Virus record (IMG/VR): IMGVR_UViG_3300008114_000020
Coordinates: 1 to 64,000 of that record
Source of the DNA: a virus
DNA length: 64,000 bases
Direction: 5' to 3' (one strand)
Position 1 is the first letter of the stretch. The number at the start of each line of letters is the position of its first letter. Shown here one piece after another: positions 15,067 through 22,718 of this stretch. The position numbers and the translations under genes are program-made. Below the pieces are notes generated by a model. That model searched no databases. It saw nothing but the letters and a program-made list of their open reading frames with translations, and was not told the DNA's origin.

Positions 15067-15387
15067 CTAAATCCACAGTATGATTCCCTCCTCAGGGTTA
15101 TCAGGGTACCGTGACTCTTCTAAACATACACCACATGTGGATGGTAATAATTGCTGCTTACCTTTTATTCCATCTACCTGAAATTGCGATAGAGGTGCTG
15201 GTATACTGAATCCACATATGTGACACTCTAACCTATATACGTTTAACTCACCCTTCCAATATAAATCAGTCAAGTTGAATTTCTTTCCCATCACTACGTT
15301 GTCATTAACGTCGGTAATGGTGTCTTCTATTATTTCACCTGTGGTAGGGTCCGTGAAGTATACCTTGTCCCTGATGAAGAGTTTCAT
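15067..15387 (-). CDS. Hypothetical zinc-ribbon protein, 106 aa
   Basis: Two Cys pairs, C-H-I-C near residue 55 and C-G-V-C near 85, suggest a zinc ribbon in the C-terminal half. The stop codon TAG lies inside the repeated ATTTAGTTTGGC element (GCCAAAC 15061-15067). Its ATG overlaps the stop of the upstream 52-aa gene. Confidence 0.6.
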   Translation of the reverse strand: MKLFIRDKVYFTDPTTGEIIEDTITDVNDNVVMGKKFNLTDLYWKGELNVYRLECHICGFSIPAPLSQFQVDGIKGKQQLLPSTCGVCLEESRYPDNPEEGIILWI

Positions 15388-15542
15388 TTACTCTTCCCCC
15401 TTTCTTCCAAACGTTGCAAATATTGTGAAAACATCTTGGCCGCCATTGCTAACCTTTGAGGTTTAAAACAATATTTCTTATTAAGTCTAGCCATTGCTAT
15501 CCTCATGAACTGTTCCTGAATCCGTGGTTCTACTACTATCAT
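15384..15542 (-). CDS. 52-aa basic hypothetical protein
   Basis: ATG 15542 to TGA 15384-15386, overlapping the next ATG as ATGA. The helical basic product (Q-F-M-R-I-A-M-A-R-L-N-K-K … L-Q-R-L-E-E-R) might bind nucleic acid. Translational coupling supports it being real. Confidence 0.6.
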   Translation of the reverse strand: MIVVEPRIQEQFMRIAMARLNKKYCFKPQRLAMAAKMFSQYLQRLEERGKSK

Positions 15543-15556
15543 GACTTTAAATATTG

Positions 15557-16018
15557 CTACAGGTGAGTATTGAATACATCAAAATCCCTAATTCCCATAT
15601 TTTGTCTCTCCACTCTTGCGTTGTGCTGTAAAAACGCTTGAATACCTTCACCGTGTGGTACGGCTTGAAATATTAGTTGCTGTTTAAATTGCTCTGAAGT
15701 AATAACTCGAACAACAGACAGTCCAAGTAATCTCATCCAAAATGGTTCGTCGACCATTACAGATTTAATCCTGAAATAGTTCACAGATTCTCGAGTCACA
15801 CTGAAGACCCCTTTTCGTTCAATTACACAGTCATCATAGAATTCATACCTCCAACAATCTACTTCGAAATATTTGTAGATATAGATGACTACCGCCAATG
15901 CACATGCATATGGGTGTACGAAGTAAGTTGCTGGTACCATGGCCAGCCAACCAATATTCAACCACTGAGATGGGGTGAATATGTGAATCGGTTCTTGAGG
16001 TTTCTGTGTATTGAACAT
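15557..16018 (-). CDS. Membrane protein with bPH2/DUF304-like domain
   Basis: Two close hydrophobic helices (residues 19-34 and 37-52) are followed by a beta-rich domain containing V-I-E-R-K-G-V-F-S-V-T-R-E-S-V and L-L-G-L-S-V-V-R-V-I, the layout of YdbS/YdbT-type bacterial PH (bPH2) proteins. It would sit in the host inner membrane with the PH-like domain in the cytoplasm. Its role in infection is unknown. Confidence 0.55.
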   Translation of the reverse strand: MFNTQKPQEPIHIFTPSQWLNIGWLAMVPATYFVHPYACALAVVIYIYKYFEVDCWRYEFYDDCVIERKGVFSVTRESVNYFRIKSVMVDEPFWMRLLGLSVVRVITSEQFKQQLIFQAVPHGEGIQAFLQHNARVERQNMGIRDFDVFNTHL

Positions 16019-16022
16019 AATA

Positions 16023-16313
16023 CTAAGTTTTTGTTACAGTTTTATTTGCGGTTGTTCCTGCTGGTGAACATCCACATGGTGATGCTTTTCTACACATATT
16101 CATAAATGTCAGTGTATCCACTAAGTATACCTTCATGGTATCACCATATGAACCTTTATCCCATTGGGGTTTAATTACTTCTCGGGTTATGTTGCAATCG
16201 ATAAAGTAAACTTTGTGTCCACTTACTAATGCCTTGTCCCCGTGTTGGATATATGTTCGATTGGTTCCACAACCAACTAATCCAAGTGCTGATATAAATA
16301 ATATTTTTTTCAT
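16023..16313 (-). CDS. Predicted lipoprotein, 96 aa
   Basis: A lipoprotein signal (M-K-K-I-L-F-I-S-A-L-G-L-V-G-C) with lipobox L-V-G-C puts the lipidated Cys at residue 15. The mature part has a Cys cluster near the end (C-R-K-A-S-P-C-G-C). It precedes the bPH2 membrane protein by 4 bases, so both probably act at the envelope. Confidence 0.65.
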   Translation of the reverse strand: MKKILFISALGLVGCGTNRTYIQHGDKALVSGHKVYFIDCNITREVIKPQWDKGSYGDTMKVYLVDTLTFMNMCRKASPCGCSPAGTTANKTVTKT

Positions 16314-16337
16314 AACTCCAAATCTAAATAAAATTTA

Positions 16338-16940
16338 TTACTTCTCAATATGGATATCACGAAAAAATTCAAAATCAATTACTTCGTCTTCCTCCACCGC
16401 GAAGTCAACACACATTGCAATAATCTTTCCTCTTTTCTTTGCAACATATAATGTGTAAGAACCATCACCAAAACCAGATGAAGAAACTACTCCCTCGTCA
16501 TACACACCGTATCGACTATCACCCAAGGTACGAGAACACATACTGATGTACCATTTTTCACCTTGTTCTTCCTCACGGGCCTCGGTCATTTCTTTCCAAG
16601 GTGTTACACCAAAGAATGAAATGTCACCATCTCCCAAACCGATTCGTTCTGTAATAGAGTCGTCACGGTAAGATTCTTTGGAGAAGATTCCACACTGACC
16701 TGAGTCGACACCGATGGTTGCAGGATAATCTTTCCAAACCAGTTTGTCGTCTTTATGGTCCTCGTGTATGACAAGTATCATTGAACTTCGGATACCCCAA
16801 TCACCACAGTCGTGACGCTTAACATAGGTGTCATACATACCGGGTTTAACACCACTAACAATTCCCTGACACCAGGTTGGGATTGTGTAACAAGGGTCGG
16901 ATACTACGACCTCAGTTCCTAATTTGATTTTGTTTGTCAT
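16338..16940 (-). CDS. DUF4241-like protein, 200 aa
   Basis: The start at 16940 (M-T-N-K-I-K-L-G-T-E-V-V-V-S-D-P-C-Y) gives the D-P-C-Y motif near residue 15 and, later, I-G-V-D-S-G-Q-C-G-I-F, both typical of the DUF4241 type. The fold is beta-rich. Function unknown. Confidence 0.6.
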   Translation of the reverse strand: MTNKIKLGTEVVVSDPCYTIPTWCQGIVSGVKPGMYDTYVKRHDCGDWGIRSSMILVIHEDHKDDKLVWKDYPATIGVDSGQCGIFSKESYRDDSITERIGLGDGDISFFGVTPWKEMTEAREEEQGEKWYISMCSRTLGDSRYGVYDEGVVSSSGFGDGSYTLYVAKKRGKIIAMCVDFAVEEDEVIDFEFFRDIHIEK

Positions 16941-17031
16941 ACACCTATTGATTTTTAATGTTCTATATTCAAAATTAATACATTTACTAGAATATTCCAA
17001 ATTTTTCTAGAATATTTTTGCCAATCTAAAT

Positions 17032-17331
17032 TCAGTACATCTCCTCCTTCAGTTGCTTTGCTTTCTCAAAGTGTTTCTTGATTTGGTTTGCAAAACTCAC
17101 CAAACGAGCTTTGGTCTTTGCGTATGCGTAGAACTGACAATACTCACTGTCAAAATCGATTCCACTACAATTGATGTTTCTCTTGACACAGTCCTCGAAG
17201 TCATAGGCAGAGTCGTAGTCGTGACCAATTGCTTCTTTTTTAGGGAAACCAGTAAGTGTCCACTGTGCTCCATCCCAATCACCTTTGTAAATTGAGAGTC
17301 CAATACCTGTTGAAATTGTTTCTGTTTTCAT
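17032..17331 (-). CDS. Hypothetical protein, 99 aa
   Basis: Start at 17331 (M-K-T-E-T-I-S-T-G-I-G) chosen as the ATG just after the preceding gene. Soluble, with a helical Lys-rich C-terminus. No family recognised. Confidence 0.55.
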   Translation of the reverse strand: MKTETISTGIGLSIYKGDWDGAQWTLTGFPKKEAIGHDYDSAYDFEDCVKRNINCSGIDFDSEYCQFYAYAKTKARLVSFANQIKKHFEKAKQLKEEMY

Positions 17332-17335
17332 ACCT

Positions 17336-17815
17336 CTACTTTTTAAATGTTGATTTGAATACTCGGATGTTTTCCTCAATCTCGAGGTCCATAGCCTGAG
17401 CTAACTTCATCTTGGCTTTGGTCATGAACTCCTTGTCGCCAGACAAAATCTCCAAATCCTCCTCAGGGTGAAACTCAATCTTGTCGACAATAACACGGAC
17501 ATCTTTTGACTTCTTATCCTTACGGTAGAAAGGAGTCCTTGCGTAGATGTACTCACGAACTTGAGTCAACTTGATATCACTGAGGTCCTCACGAATTCTC
17601 ATTTGGATTATAATCTCCTCGAGTGATGCTAGTTTTTCGAATGTTAATTTACTCTCAGTGATTAAGTTCTTATATAAACCAGTGAGCTCTTTAAGCTCCT
17701 TAGAATATTTCTTACCATCACCGTGGTTGATGAATTGGTCATATGAACTCAGTTCACTCTTTGACCCTACGATGTCAATGAAGACACCCTCGATTGTTTT
17801 ATTTACTCGTCCCAT
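17336..17815 (-). CDS. Hypothetical helical protein, 159 aa
   Basis: Mostly charged helices (K-Y-S-K-E-L-K-E-L-T-G-L-Y-K; S-L-E-E-I-I-I-Q-M-R), probably forming a coiled-coil or helical bundle. It belongs to a compact - strand run (17032-18702) that appears to share the promoter at 18733-18764. Confidence 0.6.
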   Translation of the reverse strand: MGRVNKTIEGVFIDIVGSKSELSSYDQFINHGDGKKYSKELKELTGLYKNLITESKLTFEKLASLEEIIIQMRIREDLSDIKLTQVREYIYARTPFYRKDKKSKDVRVIVDKIEFHPEEDLEILSGDKEFMTKAKMKLAQAMDLEIEENIRVFKSTFKK

Positions 17816-17820
17816 AATCT

Positions 17821-18081
17821 TTAAAAGAAGTTTAATACAGATTTTAACATGCCAAACAAAATTCGGGGTTCGGCTGTCCCGTCGGAAAATTTTACTTCAG
17901 AGTTTTCCATTTCTCTTTTCATTTGAATTGCTTCATCAACTTTAATCCGTTGCTCGATGGTTCTTGCGTGGTATTTGGATGAAACAATGACATTCTCTTG
18001 AGTTCTCAATGCGTCTACCCATTCTTGGTAGGTTAATTCTTCTTGAGGTTCTGCTGTCGATAATATTTTCAAATCTTCCAT
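17821..18081 (-). CDS. Hypothetical protein, 86 aa
   Basis: A soluble helical protein. Near its 3' end it contains a GTTTGGC element inside the reading frame, showing that the repeated element is tolerated in coding sequence. No family recognised. Confidence 0.55.
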   Translation of the reverse strand: MEDLKILSTAEPQEELTYQEWVDALRTQENVIVSSKYHARTIEQRIKVDEAIQMKREMENSEVKFSDGTAEPRILFGMLKSVLNFF

Positions 18082-18087
18082 ATGAAT

Positions 18088-18702
18088 TTATTTTACTTTT
18101 TCCTTTAGTTCTTCTTCGTATATTCTACGGATTTCTTTTGCGTCTTCCGTATCCACATAAGGGAATTGTGCAACGAAGTCATCAACACTAGTTTCGTTAT
18201 CGATTGCATATTCCATCTCATTTTGGAAAAGGGATTCCCAAAAGTATTCTTCGTCAAAACGATAGTTACCTTCGAGATAACCATAATCATCCTCAACCAC
18301 TCCGTTTTGATTAATGGTTGTTTTGCCACAGAAATCACTTCCACCCTCCGAGTAGAACAACTCCACATCCACACCATACATCTTGTGTAATACAACACCA
18401 AAGTTTATTGGTGGTGACCACGCCGTATCAGGTGACATATAGATAACATCCTTCTCAAAAGTGAAGTTGCAGTCGGCGTATGACACATCCCATTTGGTAC
18501 CATACCAACTGGTGTTTGCATTATACCATCCACCTTGTTCGTATTCTTCTTTACTAATTTCAGGTTCACGACCGATTAAGGACTCAAACACGATACACTT
18601 TTCAGGTTCGGACTTTGGAACATCATTAAGGATACGAGTGAGCAAACCAATCTGCTCTTCAGTACCTGTTATTGTTATTGAGTTTTGACACCAGTTCGGC
18701 AT
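18088..18702 (-). CDS. DUF1281/Api92-like phage protein, 204 aa
   Basis: The hallmark start M-P-N-W-C-Q-N-S-I-T-I-T-G and the A-W-S-P-P motif near residue 95 place it in the DUF1281 (Api92/YubB ferredoxin-like) family, widespread in phages and plasmids. Its biochemical role is not established. It is the first gene after a host-type promoter (18733-18764). Confidence 0.8.
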   Translation of the reverse strand: MPNWCQNSITITGTEEQIGLLTRILNDVPKSEPEKCIVFESLIGREPEISKEEYEQGGWYNANTSWYGTKWDVSYADCNFTFEKDVIYMSPDTAWSPPINFGVVLHKMYGVDVELFYSEGGSDFCGKTTINQNGVVEDDYGYLEGNYRFDEEYFWESLFQNEMEYAIDNETSVDDFVAQFPYVDTEDAKEIRRIYEEELKEKVK

Positions 18703-18732
18703 AATCTATCTATTTTAAGCTGTTCATTAATA

Positions 18733-18764
18733 CAAAGGTATAAAGAGGATACCATTTTACCAAA
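18733..18764 (-). promoter_or_regulatory. Host-type promoter overlapping a hairpin
   Basis: On the - strand TTTG (18761-18764), 20 bases, TACCTTTG (18733-18740). A GAGGATA/TATCCTC inverted repeat (18745-18774) overlaps it and may be both the terminator of the upstream gene and part of the control of this promoter. Confidence 0.7.
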
Positions 18765-18785
18765 CGATATCCTCTTTTTATTTTT

Positions 18786-19331
18786 TTACCAGGATGATTG
18801 GTAGTAGAAATCTCCTTCCTTTTCCTCTAATAAGGGAGTGATTTGTTTGATGGTATCTTCTAAACCTTTTAGATACCACTCATCATATTCAGTTCCCCCG
18901 AAAAAGAAACCTGCTTGGGTTGGTAGTAGTTCTTCCGCAAGTTCGGTGTCGGTGTAGACATCGATGTCCTCATACAATTCCTTACCACCTTGCCAACCAA
19001 CTTTCACCTGAACCTTCTTCGTCGGAGAATTTTTCAGGGTTGCTCTAACTTTCCCACAGGTATCCACCAACTCTTTGAGTTTTTCGCGGTCTACATAATA
19101 CTCACCACAATCGTCCTCACCGTCCTGTACATTGTTTACAAACCATGCGTGGATGTGGTTGTCCTTTCTCCAATACGCCACCTGTTCCTCGATGGATGAA
19201 ATTCTGTCGGGTTGAATTTCCTTAACTACTTTCCCACCCTTCTTAACTGTCACCTTGTGAAGTTGTTCGGGTTCCATATGTGACCAATTTTTCACATAGG
19301 TTTTCTTCTTGAGATACATGTCTAATCCCAT
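18786..19331 (-). CDS. Conserved phage protein (MGLDMYL family), 181 aa
   Basis: The start M-G-L-D-M-Y-L-K-K-K and the segments V-A-Y-W-R-K-D-N-H-I-H-A-W-F-V-N-N-V-Q and L-L-P-T-Q-A-G-F-F-F-G are signature stretches of a phage protein found in very diverse hosts. Function unknown. It is co-transcribed with the 19336-19638 gene (4-base gap). Confidence 0.7.
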   Translation of the reverse strand: MGLDMYLKKKTYVKNWSHMEPEQLHKVTVKKGGKVVKEIQPDRISSIEEQVAYWRKDNHIHAWFVNNVQDGEDDCGEYYVDREKLKELVDTCGKVRATLKNSPTKKVQVKVGWQGGKELYEDIDVYTDTELAEELLPTQAGFFFGGTEYDEWYLKGLEDTIKQITPLLEEKEGDFYYQSSW

Positions 19332-19335
19332 TGTA

Positions 19336-19638
19336 TTATTGATTTAAGATGTTAAACAATTTTGTACCAAGACCAAATAACTTTTCGGCCTTATCTTCTC
19401 TTTTTCCTTCACTACACACGTAGATTGACTTATCAGGTAGAACACCCAAATCCAACATTCCAAATGTGTGTTCCCATTTACCATTGATGAATTGTTCACC
19501 TGTAAACCTTTCTTGTGCGTTGTACGCTTCGTAGGTCATTTTCAATTTGACATTATTCTCATTTTGAATAATTCTCATCTCATATGACTTATCTCTCAAG
19601 TGAGATGATACCGAGTGGATTACTTTTTCTTTTTTCAT
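19336..19638 (-). CDS. Hypothetical protein, 100 aa, nearly leaderless
   Basis: ATG 19638 lies only 4 bases after the TATCTTTG box, so the mRNA should start at or next to the start codon. Longer upstream starts would run through the promoter. The product is basic and beta-rich-looking with no recognised family. Confidence 0.6.
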   Translation of the reverse strand: MKKEKVIHSVSSHLRDKSYEMRIIQNENNVKLKMTYEAYNAQERFTGEQFINGKWEHTFGMLDLGVLPDKSIYVCSEGKREDKAEKLFGLGTKLFNILNQ

Positions 19639-19642
19639 AATA

Positions 19643-19699
19643 CAAAGATATAACAATTTTTCTTTTATACCAAATTTATTTTCAACTTTGTTGCCAAAC
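19643..19699 (-). promoter_or_regulatory. Host-type promoter with upstream GTTTGGC element
   Basis: On the - strand GTTTGGC (19693-19699), 18 bases, TTTG (19671-19674), 20 bases, TATCTTTG (19643-19650). Nearly the same 60-base block recurs at 20031-20087 and 20788-20844. Confidence 0.8.
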
Positions 19700-20010
19700 T
19701 AAATGTCCTCGACGGTAAAGTCATCCGACTCAAGGATGTCTATGATGTGTGCGAGTTCATATATGTCCAATTCAACTAACGAGAGTTCTATACTATCACC
19801 AAAACTTTCCGACATCACAGTACCATCAGGTAATATTCCATACGCCGCGTATTGAACTCTACCATCATCTTCGTACATACCTTCGGTAACCCAAACTCCA
19901 AACACATTTCTAAATGTGATTTGTTGGTTCTCACCAATAATGGTCGAACATTTGTTTTTAATTTTTTTGATTATTTCCTCTTGTAGGTCTTGAATTTTTT
20001 TCTTGTACAT
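19699..20010 (-). CDS. Acidic hypothetical protein, 103 aa
   Basis: An N-terminal Lys-rich helix is followed by a beta-rich acidic part. The TAG stop is embedded in the ATTTAGTTTGGC element of the next promoter. No family recognised. Confidence 0.6.
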   Translation of the reverse strand: MYKKKIQDLQEEIIKKIKNKCSTIIGENQQITFRNVFGVWVTEGMYEDDGRVQYAAYGILPDGTVMSESFGDSIELSLVELDIYELAHIIDILESDDFTVEDI

Positions 20011-20030
20011 AATAAAATGTTTTAGTAATA

Positions 20031-20087
20031 CAAAGATATAACAATTTTTCTTTTATACCAAATTTATTTTCAACTTTGTTGCCAACC
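20031..20087 (-). promoter_or_regulatory. Host-type promoter with upstream element
   Basis: GGTTGGC (20081-20087), 18 bases, TTTG (20059-20062), 20 bases, TATCTTTG (20031-20038) on the - strand, driving the gene at 19699-20010. Confidence 0.8.
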
Positions 20088-20129
20088 TAAATCAATGTCC
20101 ATCCCATAATATATGTGTACGAGGTTTTT

Positions 20130-20160
20130 AATAAAAAACCCCACATTTCTGTGGGGTTCT
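20130..20160 (-). terminator. Rho-independent terminator
   Basis: CCCCACAGAAATGTGGGG hairpin with a T run on the - strand, downstream of the gene at 20174-20764. The same hairpin sequence recurs at 30156 and, with small changes, at 23644 and 31246. Confidence 0.85.
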
Positions 20161-20173
20161 CTCCTTAAACCAA

Positions 20174-20764
20174 TCAATCATAAGTAATCCTCGCGTATTT
20201 TACTGTGACCCAGTTGTCCTTTACAACAATCTTACCCATGTCCTCACCATCCTCGCCTTTCCAATAAACCTCACCATTTAATTTCACACCCCACTTCTCA
20301 AAGAAATGATTGATGATATATTTCAACCACTCAACGTAGTTGTAAAACTTCTCACCACCATCCCATATTAGATGAGTTCCATTTTCATCCGTAGTCCACT
20401 GACACCATAAACCAGGTTGACATTTACCCTCTCGTGTTCTCAAATCATTTTGTGTCCACCTTTCGTTGTAGTTAGTTGTTAGAAAATCTAGTTGACCTGG
20501 AGGTGTATTGTAATCGACAATACTATCATCCTTGTCTTGACCTGCGAACCCATTACCACCAACAAAGTATTCACCATCGTTTCCGTAGGTTTCTTCTTTT
20601 GGTAGAAAAGGGTTTCCGTGTTCACCCTTAAATAACTCATAGAGTTTCTCAACATTTCGTTTCATTCTACGAGTGTTGTTGAACTTGGTGATGTAATTCT
20701 TTTCATCACTAGTAAGTGGACGACTGAATTCAAATCCACCTTCGAAATCGGTTGTGTATCCCAT
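20174..20764 (-). CDS. Conserved phage protein (MGYTTDFEGGF family), 196 aa
   Basis: The start M-G-Y-T-T-D-F-E-G-G-F, the Y-F-V-G-G-N-G-F segment, P-G-L-W-C-Q-W and W-D-G-G-E-K-F-Y-N-Y-V-E-W-L mark a protein shared by many unrelated phages. Role unknown. It has its own promoter and terminator. Confidence 0.75.
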   Translation of the reverse strand: MGYTTDFEGGFEFSRPLTSDEKNYITKFNNTRRMKRNVEKLYELFKGEHGNPFLPKEETYGNDGEYFVGGNGFAGQDKDDSIVDYNTPPGQLDFLTTNYNERWTQNDLRTREGKCQPGLWCQWTTDENGTHLIWDGGEKFYNYVEWLKYIINHFFEKWGVKLNGEVYWKGEDGEDMGKIVVKDNWVTVKYARITYD

Positions 20765-20787
20765 ACTTTTTTAATTTAATTGTATTA

Positions 20788-20844
20788 CAAAGATATAACA
20801 ATTTTTCTTTTATACCAAATTTTTTTTCAACTTTGTCGCCAAAC
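20788..20844 (-). promoter_or_regulatory. Host-type promoter with upstream element
   Basis: GTTTGGC (20838-20844), 18 bases, TTTG (20816-20819), 20 bases, TATCTTTG (20788-20795) on the - strand, driving the gene at 20174-20764. Confidence 0.8.
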
Positions 20845-21320
20845 TAAATCCCCCCTGTGAATATGGGGTTTGGTCTGAACTCCAATTTGTACTTTGGGTT
20901 GTAACTACCACCCGAACAATTGCTACATGAATAAGACCTACTTCTTAAACGATGGGCTTTGGATACCTTACCACAACCAACACATGTTGCAATATATTTT
21001 GCTTCGGGTGTTTCAACTACTTTACTACTATAACAACGATGTCCATCACAACCTATTTCAATCGCTTTCGACCTCCATACATGGTTATGTTTTTGACCAG
21101 GACAAAGTGCGTGTGCAATCTCATGTAGAATAGTATTCTTTACATGACTTTCATCATTAAGTAATGTCAATACTTTGGATAGTGTAATTTGTTTAGGTCT
21201 GTATTTACAACACCCAAACCTACTTTTTGCATTGTCATACGCAAATGTCCACCCCTTAACATCTAACTTGTGTTTGTGAATTAACTTCTCTGCTAACCGT
21301 TGTGCTTTAATTAAGTCCAT
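20844..21320 (-). CDS. SprT-like zinc metalloprotease
   Basis: The 158-residue protein has the catalytic H66-E-I-A-H70 motif and a downstream H-N-H near 78-80 as third metal ligand, then a C-terminal zinc ribbon (C113-x2-C116, C132-x2-C135). This is the SprT/Spartan arrangement of DNA-associated proteases that act on DNA-protein crosslinks. It shares a transcript with the gene upstream (21342-21731), with a GTTTGGC element but no promoter between them. Confidence 0.85.
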   Translation of the reverse strand: MDLIKAQRLAEKLIHKHKLDVKGWTFAYDNAKSRFGCCKYRPKQITLSKVLTLLNDESHVKNTILHEIAHALCPGQKHNHVWRSKAIEIGCDGHRCYSSKVVETPEAKYIATCVGCGKVSKAHRLRSRSYSCSNCSGGSYNPKYKLEFRPNPIFTGGI

Positions 21321-21341
21321 GTTGTTTTATTTTAGGCCAAA

Positions 21342-21731
21342 CTAAATTTCACCTTCACCTGTCGTGATGTACACTCCGTAATCGATGGTGTGCAATTGTG
21401 GTACTCCATCATTGTCCATGATGTGACCATCGAATAACCAGTTGGGTTGAACTCGTGGATTGTATCGAACCCTACGACTTTCATCCTTGTATGGTTGACC
21501 TGTGTAAATCTTGATGTCCTTACAAAGTATCCACGCACATACTGTTTTATTACCACCATCGAAAATCTTCTGTGCTGTTTTCCTGTGGTTCTTAAATGTG
21601 CAACCTGTCATGACCAACTGATTATCTGTTGGACTGTAATACAATACACTACCATCAGGGTGTTGTACTTTCCACTTCATGTAGTTCTTACCTCTACCGA
21701 GATTGAACCTTACTTTAATACTTTTACTCAT
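21342..21731 (-). CDS. Conserved phage protein, 129 aa
   Basis: Start 21731 (M-S-K-S-I-K-V-R-F-N-L-G-R-G-K-N-Y-M-K-W-K-V). The R-F-N-L-G-R-G-K-N-Y and N-K-T-V-C-A-W-I-L-C stretches recur in phages of many hosts; function unknown. The stop TAG overlaps a GTTTGGC element. Confidence 0.65.
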   Translation of the reverse strand: MSKSIKVRFNLGRGKNYMKWKVQHPDGSVLYYSPTDNQLVMTGCTFKNHRKTAQKIFDGGNKTVCAWILCKDIKIYTGQPYKDESRRVRYNPRVQPNWLFDGHIMDNDGVPQLHTIDYGVYITTGEGEI

Positions 21732-21749
21732 CTTGATTGGTTTATAATA

Positions 21750-21797
21750 CAAATATAATACTAATTCTTTTATATTCCAAATGTTTTTTTGCCAAAC
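21750..21797 (-). promoter_or_regulatory. Host-type promoter with upstream element
   Basis: GTTTGGC (21791-21797), only 9 bases, TTTG (21778-21781), 20 bases, TATATTTG (21750-21757) on the - strand. Confidence 0.8.
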
Positions 21798-21828
21798 AAA
21801 AATCCCCCTGTGACGGGGGACCTTTTTA
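21798..21828 (-). terminator. Rho-independent terminator
   Basis: CCCCC/GGGGG hairpin around a GTCACA loop followed by T on the - strand, after the gene at 21826-22428. Confidence 0.75.
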
Positions 21829-22428
21829 TTCTTTCAAATCAAAAATCAATTCGGTGTAATTCATCATCCCATTGGTTACGAGTGGACTATCTTTTTCTAC
21901 CGAGATAACATCTCTTGCCCACGAACCAACAATCTCATTTTCATCATCACCTCTAAAATCTCCCCCACCCATTCCGTTACCTTCACTAGTTAATAGTGGT
22001 AAAGGGTGAATTTTTACACCATCCCATCCTTGAATTTCGGGAACTTTGTTTTTATCCACGAACATTTTTTTGGTGTGGTTTACAATGTAGGGGTATTCAT
22101 CCGTTGATGACACTTTGGGTTTGATTTGGTTTTCATCATTACAAAGTGAATACAAATTTGCATCGTACTCCTTCCCTTCCGAAATGACTTTTACACCTGG
22201 TTCTTCTCCTGCGTAATCACCCGCCCACACTACACGACTTTTGTAATGTTCACCTCTACGGGTTAATTGTTTTTCAAAAGTTGAAACGAAGTTGTTCCCT
22301 TGATAGGAATGCTCCATCAGTTTGAGTCCGTTGTCGTACTCGTGTGAATACATCCACGCTTTAACTGTTTCGTGTTCACCCTCTTTTGGGGTGTTACCTA
22401 AAATGATTGGTTTATAATATTGTCCCAT
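21826..22428 (-). CDS. Conserved phage protein (MGQYYKP family), 200 aa
   Basis: The start M-G-Q-Y-Y-K-P-I-I-L, the N-G-L-K-L-M-E-H-S-Y segment and V-V-W-A-G-D-Y-A-G are shared with proteins in many large phages. Function unknown. Confidence 0.7.
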   Translation of the reverse strand: MGQYYKPIILGNTPKEGEHETVKAWMYSHEYDNGLKLMEHSYQGNNFVSTFEKQLTRRGEHYKSRVVWAGDYAGEEPGVKVISEGKEYDANLYSLCNDENQIKPKVSSTDEYPYIVNHTKKMFVDKNKVPEIQGWDGVKIHPLPLLTSEGNGMGGGDFRGDDENEIVGSWARDVISVEKDSPLVTNGMMNYTELIFDLKE

Positions 22429-22448
22429 TGTTATGTTGTTTTATGATA

Positions 22449-22516
22449 CAAATATAATACTGTTATTATTATATTCCAAATAATTTTTTATCTTTTTTAT
22501 TGTTTTCTTGCCAACC
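22449..22516 (-). promoter_or_regulatory. Host-type promoter with upstream element
   Basis: GGTTGGC (22510-22516), 29 bases, TTTG (22477-22480), 20 bases, TATATTTG (22449-22456) on the - strand, driving 21826-22428. Confidence 0.8.
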
Positions 22517-22595
22517 AAGTTTTTGGATTAACCAGGGTCACCAGCAAAATGACCAGTAAAACTGGCTGTTGCAACCAGTCTGAAGCCAGGTGATT

Positions 22596-22648
22596 TTGGT
22601 TGGCACAACTTAAAGTGTTGATTTTATTAGGATTACAGAATGCCAAAC
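22596..22648. repeat. Intergenic dyad TTGGTTGGC…GCCAAAC, type A
   Basis: TTGGTTGGC (22596-22604) faces GCCAAAC (22642-22648). The interval carries TTGATTTTATT and an ending TTACAGAAT shared with the copies at 27264-27315 and 30059-30112. The stem within the interval is weaker in this copy. Confidence 0.6.
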
Positions 22649-22690
22649 AAAATTCCGATGACCAGCATCATGCGCGCAACATCTTCAAGC

Positions 22691-22718
22691 AATAAAAAAC
22701 CCCTCATTGTGAGGGGTC
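22691..22718 (-). terminator. Rho-independent terminator
   Basis: CCCCTCACAATGAGGGG hairpin and T run on the - strand after the GP88-like gene. Confidence 0.8.
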
